This document shows positions 50,221 through 61,381 of a stretch of 64,000 nucleotides of DNA, one piece after another. The notes beneath the pieces were generated by a model. That model was given only the letters and a program-made list of their open reading frames with translations. It ran no database searches and was not told where the DNA came from. This DNA is from Anisakis pegreffii. Taxonomy: Eukaryota; Nematoda; Chromadorea; Rhabditida; Anisakidae. Position 1 is the stretch's first letter; every line of letters begins with the position of its first letter. The position numbers and the translations under genes are program-made. Location: the NCBI GenBank assembly GCA_035041965.1, contig JAPYMA010002029.1:1-64000 (forward strand), in the 5' to 3' direction.

Positions 50221-53200
50221 ATGGCTGATGATTGGAGACCTAATGAAACGCTCAGCGAAGAGCGAGAATCACAACAGCCAGAACAAGCACAATGCAAGCC
50301 GCTAAAGGAATCAAACAATGAGAAATTCGATCACGAAGAGAATTCGACTGACGATTGGCGTCGTCGTCCCTTAAACGATACTCCATCGGAGGGCAGTCTG
50401 GTGGCTACAAGTAACGAGAGCGGAAGCACTGTGTCGGATGCGGATCGTGAACGTTCGAGTGAATCGTCGGTTATCTCGGAACGATACGATGATCGGACAT
50501 TTGAAGGTGAGGAGTTGGATGAGGGCTATGAGGAGAAGGCGATCAACGAGGCGGATTTCGAGGCCGACGAAGAGTTCGTCGATGAATCGTACTGGAATGA
50601 AATCCTAGCCAAAGAAGCCGAGCAGGCTCTTCAACGGTCGCATATATCACATCCGGCATTCTTTCTCGACGACTCGACTCGTTTCGGCCCAAACGTCACC
50701 GTTCTGTCGTCAACGACATCCAATGATAATCTGGAATTTGCTATAAAGACGGCTGCAAAAACCCTCGAAAGGTGAGTGGCAAACGATTTACTGGTATCGG
50801 AAGTCCTGAATCATAACATTTTTTTGCGATAGCAGTAATCCTAGTGACGATAGCAATCCTCCAATCTTCCACAATCATGGAGTTAAGGAGGGGGGAGTAT
50901 TTCCAGTGTTTCATGCTCAAATTTTACCAATGATCGACTCATTCATGTTAACTTGGAAACAACAAATTATTCAGACCATTCAAACTTCAGATACGCAAAC
51001 AATCAAATGCTCCAGGCGCGCTTGATAAAAAAACACTGTGAAGAGGAATTCGGCACTTTTTGGCACTGTGTCACTACGAGTGGGAATATGACAGTGTTCA
51101 GTCGTAACGAAGAACATATTCATTTCGTTTTCAAGCAAACCACAATTTATTTGTTCCGTCATGAACCCTACGAACCGGATGCAGCCCATATTAAGCGTAT
51201 GAAGAATCCAGACAAAATGGTTATGCAAATCCCACTTCCTAGCAGTGATCAATGTACAATCATTACGAATGGAATGAATCTCGAGAAACAGCAGTATGCG
51301 ATACGTCTTGCAATCAACGCGCTTGAATCAATGTCAGTTAATTCTGTAATTCCTTTCTGATGACTTCGCATTTGAATGATCCTGAAATTTGCGTATAATT
51401 TTGATTATGAGATACTGAGCAACAGATCACTGACTACGATTTCAAATACCCTCTGTGCAATATACCATCTACATCAGTGATTCTCATAGGTAGTGAAATT
51501 ACCTATTTTGGGTATTTTGGAGGTGTTAAGGGGTAATGGAGGGGGTCGGGGAATTGATATTCCATGTAGTTTTTACGTTATGATAGAATGCAGATAGATC
51601 GTTCGGGTTTAATGGGGTTTTCATTCGTTTCAACAGGATTTTCATTCTTTTCCTTGCTATTACAATCGCTCTCATAGCTTTTCTCTCCGAAAGCATTTTC
51701 CTCTGCTAATTTCTCGTTCATTTTACTCCACAATCAAAATGAAGTTCTCATTCTATCAAATACACTCTGTAATTGAACATTTGATTGTCAAACGTTGTTG
51801 ATCAATTCAATTCGATTGTTGTATTGTTGACTTCGACTGTCAACACTCGTCAACGTATCCAGTAAACAGTGTATGCCACAGAATGAGAAATTGATTCGAA
51901 CTGTGAAATGAAACGAGACGAAGTGAATGATAAAAAGTCATGAAGAGAACTGTATTCGCATGTGATAGCTATGAGAGTGAATACAACACGTCTGAAAAGA
52001 ATGAGAATCCATCTGAATCAGTTACAGACAATAGCTTTTCATGCAATCATAATCGATTGCATGAAATGATGAGCAACACAACAGATTGACTCAGTTCCTA
52101 AATTCCCTAGAATTGCAGTTATTTTTCAAAAAGTTCTTGCTCTTTCGTTCCTTTTCAATGAATGCAACTTTCCAGTACAAAAACAAACTATTTGCAGCAG
52201 TGGCAATAATACGGACCAATCGAAGAACAACGATGACGAGCAAATGATCGCTCGTTTTGCTCAACAAATCGCTGAAGGCTTTGAAGATGTTTACGGATCA
52301 CATTTTCATTGTTTTTTAACAGATGCGGATATTGGATATCATATCCGCTACGATCCGGACAACAACATTGTGTTTAAGTGGAATAATTGGGTGGTTTGCT
52401 TATTCAAGCAGAATGCATCGGATGAAGATCCGTTCCAGTCGGTTCATCCGATCCGAGAGCGTAGACACTCCGGAATGCTTGTTCCGTGGGTGCAGCCAAG
52501 ACGTGAGTTCGTCATCAAGAACGGAATGAATGCTGCAATGCTAACAGCTGTTATTGATATCGCACGAAAAGCAGTCAATGAAAAGTACGTCAACACTTTG
52601 CAATTGCACTAAATAATCTTTAAAAAACGGGTCATTACTGCGGAATCATCGTCTCAGTTTGTTCAGATATGTGGTTTTTAGGGCCAAGTTGAAGTATTTT
52701 CTTAAAAATTGCTGTGAGTAAGTGAACTGCACTAATGAGCGAACTGCTGTTTCCACTGTCAGTATGAACGGTTGAAATCAGTGATTTTTTTGCAGTAAAT
52801 CTGTCGAGAAGATCGCTCACATTGTGAGGACTACATTCGAGGCACAACATCCAGGAGCATATCACTGCATTGTTGCAAAAGATCACTTTGGTTCTTATGT
52901 TCACTATGATGAAAAGCACTATACACGTTTCGTGATCGATAACTATTGTTTCCTATTGTTCCGTAGCCAGGACTTGCCAATTAAAGATCTCCGAGTTACG
53001 CGATACATTCCAATCGGATGCGCATCTGCTGATATTCGAGTTGTATCGTCGGGTATGAGTCGACCAAAGGAACGATTCGCTATTGATCTTGCCGCAGAAG
53101 CCATTCAACGGTTCGTTCAGATTCCATCGCACGGTCATCTTGCGAATCAGGAACCAATATTAAGAACAAGGAGATTCTCACCACTTCACTGTGATGCTGA

Positions 53201-53517
53201 ATTGTTACTATCTTGAAAGATCAGAAAGACTTGAACATCTCAAACGTTTTTGGGAGATCAGAGAGAGAAAATTTGAAAGATAGTTTGAAATTTCCGTGTT
53301 ATTGGTTGAGAAGTTTCTGACGAGTTTAGTTCTTTTCAGGTTTGTCGGTGACAACATGCGTGCTGCGAAACACCTTGTTGAAAGATTCGAGGAACGGCAT
53401 GGATCGCCGTATCACTGTGCAATGAGTGAATCAGAAATGGGTTTCAGTGTCCATCATCAAGCTGCGATGCATTTTAAGATTGGTTCGACGGCTGTCTTGC
53501 TCTTCAGAAATTTATAA
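50221..53517 (+). CDS. Protein with four tandem LC8 (dynein light chain type 1) domains
   Basis: Five exons join in phase to 590 residues: 50221-50771, 50991-51332, 52198-52584, 52796-53110, 53340-53517. Residues 1 to about 155 are acidic and polar with two DDWR-type motifs. Four LC8 domains follow at about 159-250, 275-385, 400-485 and 508-590. Each has helix 1 (e.g. FAIKTAAKTLERY), helix 2, a YHC/WHC/FHC turn and strands ending in (L)LF. Domain 3 is closest to canonical LC8 (YHCIVAKDHFGSYVHYDEKH, then FLLFRS). LC8 normally is a dimer of 89-residue chains that binds short linear motifs in many partners and is a dynein subunit. The protein ends where LC8 ends, so domain 4 is complete. ATG 50221 lies in a good context (aaccATGG) 16 nt past an acceptor. 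Confidence 0.88.
51610..52050. repeat. Foldback (MITE-like) element, copy 2, in an LC8-gene intron
   Basis: Same family and orientation as the copy at 10800-11236. The right half is nearly identical (for example atgaaacgagacgaagtgaa and tcatgaagagaac). The left end has a local duplication of ggntttcattc. It lies in the intron between exons 2 and 3 of the tandem LC8 gene. Confidence 0.7.
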
Positions 53518-55176
53518 TCCTTTTTTGTTTGATACTGTTTGATTTGTTTTTTAATTTGTTCATGGCAATCGGTAATTTGCGAATAATCCAACGGAACTTT
53601 TGACTAGTGGACCAGAGTTGATAGTCGAATAAAACTGCTTCTTTCCGCTAATCTTTGCAGGAATTTTCTTAATCGATCAGTTGTTTTTACCAATCAGAAT
53701 TACGGATTGCCACGAAAGATCACTTTAACATATTTGTGCTTTTCTTGATTGGATTTCTATCAAATATTGAAATGTTTGCATTTCCTTACGGGAAATACAA
53801 TGTATTTGATGTATTGCATATTTGCACTGATTGTGAATGAATTTCATTGGCTCAGTTGCAAATGGTTTCGACACAATATCAAAATCTTATCATCCAACAG
53901 GAGAAGCATCCTAGTGCAATGTTGTTGGGCACATGAGATCATGGCTCTATCTCAAATGTTTCCTATCGTAAACATACAACGTTCTCCGAAAATGTGATCA
54001 TGCGAACATGAGATCTTGTTCGTTGTAATTCTACGTACAATTCGTGTCTTATTTGGAACCGCAAGACTAGAGTCACCTGAAAAAAAACACTTTTTTCAAT
54101 TTTCATTCATCAATCTGATGATTGTTGCTGCTTCAGTCAGATTTCTAACGAATCAACGCACTTAGCTAATTGTAAGACAAAAATTTGTTTCTTTCACATG
54201 TTTGGAACGAATCAGATTGAATTTTCCATCCATTTTTATGATTATTCTTTCGTGCTCTCACAGTCATACTTTGAATCTCATTGCAAATAGATCCCATTAT
54301 TTCAATACAACCAACTGAAATTATTCAACAAAATACCTGATTTCTGTCAGAAACTTTATTTATCATAAATGTCATGTTTAGTCGTTTAACTAAACACTTC
54401 ATTGAAGAATTACCGTACTTGAGAATGATGTCTCGCATACTGTAGATTCAGCCCATTCAAATGAAATCGGAACTTATCGCGACTTATTTCGCATTAATGA
54501 ACTTTACAGCAGTTTCGCAAATTCTCATTTATGAATCAAACTGTTTCGTGTTTCATCGTGTTGTTACAAGAATTAACGGATATCTGGAAGCTTTTCATTC
54601 GCTTTTCAAAGATTATTGTCAAATCAGTTCATATTGGAAGTTATTTGCAGACATTTTTCTATCCAATATTAAGGTTGGTTTTCCATGTGGTTGTGGTTAT
54701 GTAATTGCAAAGTACTGGACAGTAGACTTTTGAACATCTTAACTGAAAGGCACCTCTTCGGAACAGATAGATATTTTTCGAATTACGGGATACAAATTTG
54801 CTTTTTTGAAAGAAATTTCCTGTCTTGTTAAGGAAAATTTGAAACTAGCTACTGGTTGATTCTGAACTTCTGGAAAGTGGTTCCTTCAAAAACTGATTTT
54901 CCATGCGGGAATCTTCAGATGATGCTCAAATCGGATGGTTGTGCGGACGGTTACCCATTGAGTGTTCCGTTATTAGCAGTTTTTCCATCGCTGAAGCATA
55001 CTTTCTGCAATGGTTTCAGCATTCTCGACGATAACGCAAATCTCGTCAGTTCTTTTTTAGATGAATAGTTTCTCAGACTATTTAATTTTTTGCTATTTTT
55101 TTGAAGTATTTTGTTACTCAGGTTCATAAGAATTTTGAATGCAGACAATTATTGATGGTCACTGATTTAGAGTTGT
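53518..55176. other. Spacer between LC8-domain gene and BH3 gene
   Basis: About 1.66 kb. Plus-strand frames at 54461-54733 and 54856-55068 show no domain or paired splice sites. Two possible acceptors occur just before the next start: gttactcag near 55121 and ctgatttag near 55170. Confidence 0.45.
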
Positions 55177-56495
55177 ATGGAACAAGGTGTTGGATATCAT
55201 CTAGGAATGTGTTCTGGAGAAGACGTAGACGAGCAGCTGCCAATGGTCAGGAATATCCTCATCACTCAAAGAGCTGAGGCGAGAACTTGCGGAGAAAACA
55301 TCGACGATAATGTTGACCTGCTTATGAACAGTCATCGTAGTAAGTGTATCTATCATTTGGAAAACATTTTTCATTTATTTTCATCATTCAACGGTCATCA
55401 TTTTGTGTTCGTTTTGTAATTGAGGAAATACTTTTTGTTGAATTTTTGTTTGGGATATCAAAAATTTTGCAGTCCGACCTGCAGCTGACGAAAATTGTTT
55501 CGTTCTCCTAGCCGTTTTCCTCGATCCCCCTCCTGTTCTCACTTTATAGGGGATGTTTTCTGATTTATCGATGAGTATTTTGTTGAATTGAGTGCGCCTT
55601 GTGATGTGGAAGCATTTAGAATGAATACTTAAATAAGTGTTGCATTCGTTATGTGACAGATCTGCACCGCGTTTCATTTGTTTCGCATTAATAATTCATT
55701 TAAATTACATACATAATGCAACATATAATGATGAGTATGTATCTAAATGCATCGCACCGCTTAGAACTCTGATAGCTGGTTCAACTACCTAGCTCATTTT
55801 ATGGTTACGCCAATTCGAGCGAATTATTACGGTTGCTCTCTAATTATTTCCTTTTCGCATGCCGCCCATTCGACGTTCTTCACATCCATATACATTCTCT
55901 TGGCAGATATCGTAACGATGAGTTGATGCGTTTGAACATAATATGTTAATGGATACTGTTTCCACTGCATACTGACAATGAGAAAATGCTATCTTCTTTA
56001 AAAGTATCCTTTCAAAAGTATCGTCTGCATCTATAATATTAATGTATAAGGATGAAGCTGTGTGGCATGATAATTCGATTTGCAGATGATGGAAATACAC
56101 CGCAACTTGAGCAAATTGGGTATCGTCTTCGTGAGATGGCCGATGAATTTGACTCGGAGTTTAATGCGATTTTGCCATCTGACACCACAGGTTCCGGGTT
56201 CGGGAAGTCATTCGTAAGTTTTCTCATTTTTCAAGCTTATTTTAAGGATTGCTAGAAGCAAATTGATTTTGTTAATGTTATTGCTAGAAATTGAATATTC
56301 TAAGAAATATTTGGTTGGAGTAAATTATGTGATTGAGTCATTTGTTTTTTCATTATTCATTCTTGATTTCTCTTCTATCAAAATCATTCTTTCAGTAAAT
56401 GATTGATCGTTAGTGTTGATTCTTATCGATTGCAGGCTGCCGTATTCTTCGACAGTGTGATCAAAGTAACAAGGGAGATTTTTGTACTGTTCTGA
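55177..56495 (+). CDS. BH3-only cell-death activator-like protein
   Basis: Three exons join in phase: 55177-55339, 56086-56213, 56436-56495, giving 116 residues. Residues 64-80 read QIGYRLREMADEFDSEF. This fits the BH3 pattern: I65-small-x-x-L69-R-x-M72-small-D74-E-F76-D, close to the BIM type (I-A-x-x-L-R-x-I-G-D-E-F-N), with Ala73 in place of the usual Gly. There are no BH1, BH2 or BH4 regions. The tail after exon 3 is hydrophobic (AAVFFDSVIKVTREIFVLF). Known nematode BH3-only proteins (EGL-1, CED-13) are similarly short and act by binding the Bcl-2 protein CED-9 to free CED-4. An in-frame TAG just upstream fixes the start; the acceptor ctgatttag ends 6 nt before the ATG. Orthology to EGL-1 versus CED-13 cannot be settled here. 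Confidence 0.72.
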
Positions 56496-58216
56496 TTGAC
56501 CAGATCCAACGCAAATTTTAAATAGTTTCGGCAATGGATTGGTGATTCTGTTATTTTGTCTCTTGATGTATGGTTTTATTGTTTAGGACTAGCTGGAGTT
56601 CAGCATGTTTACATAGTTGTTGCTAGTGTTGTGTCTGTTATTTTTATCAGTATTATTAATTCATAATCGTATCCTGTATAATCGATGGGCAATCTCATTT
56701 TCCTAACCGAATAATCAAGCGTAAACATTCTTGTTTTCGATCGTTTGATACTCGTCGTATTGCTGTTTTATTTCAAACATTTATTTGTACTGTTTGTTAT
56801 TGTTGGTTTGATTTGTTTTCGCTTTCAAATTTTGTTTCATGTCAAATGATGGTGGTTTGATGCGTTTTTGATTGCGTTATGTGCACATTCGATTGTTCTG
56901 TTTCGACGATATCACTGTAAATGACAAATGTCACTTGTAGATTGCTTCATCTCATCGTTCCTTCCCGTTCCCACACGTTAGCATATTTGTTGTTTGCGGA
57001 TATTTGTTTGTTTGTTTTGTTTTGACTCGGTACTTTTTGAATTACCAACTGGCTCCTTGTACTACTGTTCCCTCATTTTATCCATTCGGTTTTTTTAAGC
57101 ATGCTTCTTTATTTGGCCACAACAATTGAGTTGTTGTATGTGATCAGTAGTGGTGATAGTTGTTATGTTATTATGTTTTTCATTTCTGATATCACTGAGC
57201 CAGTGATATCATTTTCCTTTCCATTTTGCGTTTTCATTCTATTTTATAACTGTTTTCGATATTTAGATTTGTATCGCCATTGTGATTGATTACATTGATT
57301 TTATTTTTTGATTGTTTTATTTGCCAGTTCCATACGGAGTCAGTTTGTGATCAGCATATTATCGTGTATCGGGTTTTCCATGCATCATACGCCTTCCGAA
57401 TCATTATCACTGTCGTATTCATATGTATGAAATTGTTATGTCGTAATTGTTGATGTTGATGCTAATCGTGTGGTGACGTTGATTATTTCATGTTACCTTT
57501 ACTGTTGTTTATTCATCCAGCTTTATCCATGATTTTATTGAAGTGTTCGGTGTTGTTGTTGTTTGGTGATGATTTGATATTTGAAGTTGTATTGTTAGGT
57601 GACGCATTACTTTAGATGATCGTTCTTGTTGATATATATTTGTTGTGAGATAAAGTTTTGAGGTTTTGATTGTGATTACTGCTTCATTGCAAAACGAAAT
57701 TTTACACCATGGGGCAGGGATAATCAGCAGATAACATAAATGTGCTTTGTGGATATGGAAAGATCAGACTGGAATGGCTTGAAGGATTACTGTATCAACT
57801 TTGATGGTGAGAGGAAATAGGTGATTATGAGAGATTCGGTCAAGTACCGGGTAAAGAGATAGGTAATGAAAACCGGGATATGTATGAGATGGTGCTATGA
57901 GGTGTTACTCATGGAAAACGAAGTCGAAGGTATCTGCTACAACCACCTTGACGAAGCTTTCATTTGCCTTGCTGAATGATGCGTTCTTAATCTAATGGTT
58001 CCTGAAGATAACGAATGGCAAACTTTGAAAGATGGACGGATTTACGGAGGATTGAGAACTTTATAGGATAGAGTCACATCAGTGATTTGAGAATGGATGG
58101 AAAACTGCCCTGATTATCACATAAACAGTGAAAGGGATATAAGCTCCAGTGTCGAATATTATTATTATCAGTATTGTTATTGATGTTGTCAAAAGAAATT
58201 AACATAAGCTTTCAGC
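56496..58216. other. T-rich spacer, no gene seen
   Basis: About 1.7 kb. The first part is strongly T-rich on the plus strand, which creates short hydrophobic frames (57101-57289). The stretch 57700-58080 is richer in G and purines, but without a sustained frame or splice pairs. Confidence 0.45.
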
Positions 58217-59095
58217 TCATTCTTTCCCACGTTCTGTTTTCATTGCATGAGAGTCATCGCAATTCAATGGAAGAGATGCAATTAGCGGAGCGAGAAGAGT
58301 GCTTGCTTTGAGTGCTAATTTCGTAGTGAGTGAAAACGTTCTTGATCGAAAAATGAGATCAAACTGATTAGCATATTGGTTAATTACTGTGCTTTGTTGA
58401 ATGCCAGTGATCTCGGAAATTTTTCGAAACAGGTCAATACTTCGAACACTTCGGACACTCCATTGCTTTATCTCGCTTAAATCAAACAAAGAGGGTATGA
58501 TTTTTAAGTAAGGACTTACAATTTGCCACAGCTACTGTTGGGAGGCAAAAAACCCATGAATATTATTAACTTGAACAATGAAAACGGATTAAATGGGACT
58601 TCCGAGGGACAATGAACAGCTTCGATTACTGCAGTTCGTTCCCTCTTTGAAGACGTGCATTTGAAAAGAAATAAATCTTGTTGGAGATTAATGACGCATT
58701 CTTTATTGAGATGTTGCATTTGCATTCCGTTAATTGTTCGTTATTAAGCAACCGTCAAAATGCAACAATGTGCGATAAATTACCTCTTCATCGTGTGCTC
58801 TGCATTCATTTCATTGGTTATGTGAGAATGTCTATGCCATTGCAACACTCAATCCCTTTTTGAGGTAAACACAGCTTACTGTAATTTTGAAGATATCCAG
58901 GTACTGTCCAAAACAGATATAATTTTTCATCAGGTTTTGCTTCTTACAATCGGCGAATTCTTCTATATCTTGGGACCTCAATGGCACTGGTGACAAGACA
59001 CTGGCGGTCAAGATCCCACCGATAAGTGACTTTATTTGGCATAAACAAATTCCATCTATTAACACTGGATCAATAAACAAAACAGTTCTATTCAT
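58217..59095 (-). CDS. Unrecognised 171-residue protein, three-exon model
   Basis: Exons 59095-58948, 58628-58520 and 58475-58217 agree in phase; the second intron is only 44 nt (GTAAGT ... gatttaag). The start codon lies 6 nt after the acceptor ccttgtgttcag, as in a trans-spliced gene. The product has motifs such as SLIGGILTASVLSPVPLR, QDIEEFADLIEAVHCP and a hydrophobic FKLIIFMGFLPP, then a Ser/Arg-rich middle and a TGA stop. Composition is that of a folded, helix-rich protein. There is no clear signal peptide, and I do not recognise the family. Three independent phase matches and the leader position make a real gene likely; the first intron (58629-58947) is the least certain junction. Confidence 0.5.
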
Positions 59096-59101
59096 TGTCA
59101 G

Positions 59102-60219
59102 CTGAACACAAGGAAATAAATGAAAATGAATGATTTATTCATTAAGTGATGAGCATCATTAAGATCAAACATTCAACAGAATGATCTCTTTTAATTTGCA
59201 TAAAATAGCAACATATCAGAATAAACAATTGAACGAATCGAACGTTTCTTAATGAATTCAACTGATGTGATGAAGCCTTTCAACAAGCACTGAATCAAAT
59301 TCGCGGTTCGCTTTTATTTTTTCGTGATTTATTTCATGCTGAATTGCTTCTGGAACAGATGATACTGATGGTTGTTTTGTAAAATCTGCTCATTTATTTG
59401 CACATTATGCATCATCTATTCATTCGTATATTCATCTGGTAATTTCATTATTTATTCATTAATTTTAATTCATTTCATCAATCGCACTGAATTAACCGCA
59501 TTTTGATCTGCAGTTCTCTTTCGATGTTGCGCTTTCAGTTCCGTTTGCATCAATTGTCATAGGTGCCGTTTGACTCGTTACCGTATTCCTCTGCAGTCTA
59601 ATCATGATTTCATTGCAAAAAGTGTGCGCTAGGAAATCTCATGCGTTCTGCAAAATAACATCTCCAACAACTCGAGTGCTTCATTTTCTTGTGGTTTCGT
59701 ACAGATGCGTCTTTTTTTCTAAAACTCAATGATTCAGAGCAATGATTCAGCTGTGATGCTCTACGCCCACGATTGCCTAGCAGAATTTCAGAGGAGTTGA
59801 CCTTGAGACTAACCAATGACTGCACTTGAGATAGAGGTGCCAGAAGGAACATTCAAACATTGGTTTCCTGAAAGACTATTTCATAAGTTCATCGCATGTT
59901 AAATCTTCTAGGCACTTTAGTTGCTTTCAGTCCATCAATACGATTGCCAATCATCTCGGTCATGCCGTATCAAGATCGATTAACGAAAACAGTCTAAACT
60001 GACAAACCATCAAAACAACACCATTATTGGTCGGTCATGTTTATTGCTACACAAATAAAGTCGTTGAATTATGGCATTGTTTATTGAATCGTCAATTACT
60101 CCTTCATTGATAAGCATTAAAAGGTCGTAAATTGATTCACAAGGTCATTACACCATACCGCATCAAACACACACACACACATCTCCTTTTGATTTGATTA
60201 TGTCAATAAAAACAATTAA
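59102..60219. other. Spacer between minus-strand genes
   Basis: About 1.1 kb, AT-rich, with a short (CA)n run at about 60165-60180. A minus-strand frame at 59852-59610 has no matching splice signals and is not called. Confidence 0.45.
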
Positions 60220-60881
60220 TTATTCATTGAAGCACTTCCATTCACAGTCCTCGGCTTTCAGCCAGTGTTTAGCCGCCTGATTAATCTGACTATAAGCGTA
60301 GGCTGGAATTACTGTGTCAGTTCGCTCAAGGAACGCAATTAAACACTCGTTCCCAGTCAATTCAGCTGTGAAGCACGCGACAAGATACGATAGAATAACC
60401 CAAATAAAAAGCAGCAATTTAGCACTTATTGCGACCTAATTTCGCATCTGATTTCGCAACCACGGAATAAGATTCCTTGTCGGAGAGAGCTGGCCGGTGG
60501 GTGATTGTTCGGAAAAGAAGCATTTAGAATGAGGCGAGGAAGATCGGTTTAGAGAGTGTTTGTCATTTGATGAGCATTTTTGTGGTTCAATTATATCTTC
60601 AATCATTCACTCAATATTTTAATAACGGTCATCATGCTCATCGTCGCTTTTGTTAGTGTGCAGCTAAAATTATCGTCATTTCGAAAAAATTTCAGTGTCG
60701 AATGTTTTGATCTGATGATGACGATCATAATGACGGTAATACCGACCGCATTGACGTTCGTCAATATCAATGCATATTGTCAATCAGTTAGATAATATCT
60801 CATAATTGCTTTCATCTTGTTTTCACTGAAATGCATGATTCAAACTGACATGGCTCTTACTGACTGTGCTTGGGGCTTCAT
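60220..60881 (-). CDS. Small secreted Cys-containing protein
   Basis: Exon 1 (60881-60861) encodes MKPQAQS directly after the acceptor ttagttcag, and ends at a GTAAGA donor in phase 0. Exon 2 (60435-60220) starts after gaaattag and is open for 71 codons to TAA, giving 78 residues. The N-terminus forms a classic signal peptide: a Lys-containing start, the hydrophobic core LLLFIWVILSYLVACF and a likely cut after FTA. The mature part is about 47 residues with three Cys (NEC, EDC, WKC) and aromatic residues. It is probably exported. An odd Cys count suggests a free thiol or a dimer. No family was recognised. Exon 2 alone lacks an ATG, which supports the two-exon model. Confidence 0.5.
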
Positions 60882-61381
60882 ACTGAACTAACTGAACAAC
60901 CGTTTGTTCTAATTTGAATGTTCTAATCCAGCTAAATCTTCAAATCTTCTCGCTTCTGAAGAAGTTAAGAGAGAGACTTCATTAATGTTCATATTACACC
61001 ATTCCCTATTCATCTCATCAGCAAATCATGTAGCATGATCAGAAGATCACAGAAATTTGTTGTCTCAATAAACAGAGGAAGGAATTAAACGTATTAATGT
61101 ATTTATATGGTTGTCCGAACAATAACGTGTAATATTTATGTCGTAAGGTCATAATTATATGAGGAATAAACACCGAACACAACAGCGATGACAATGGATG
61201 AATGGGCGACTGCACAGAAGAAGATATAAACGAATGCATGAGTGCTTACAGTCTCCTCTCAATAAGTGACCAGGCATATTGTTATTGTTACTGGTGGTTC
61301 TATTGAATTGTCGGTGCATGATCAAAGCATATGATTAAGAAATAGACAGCTGACGACTTCAGTTACTATAACTCCAATCCA

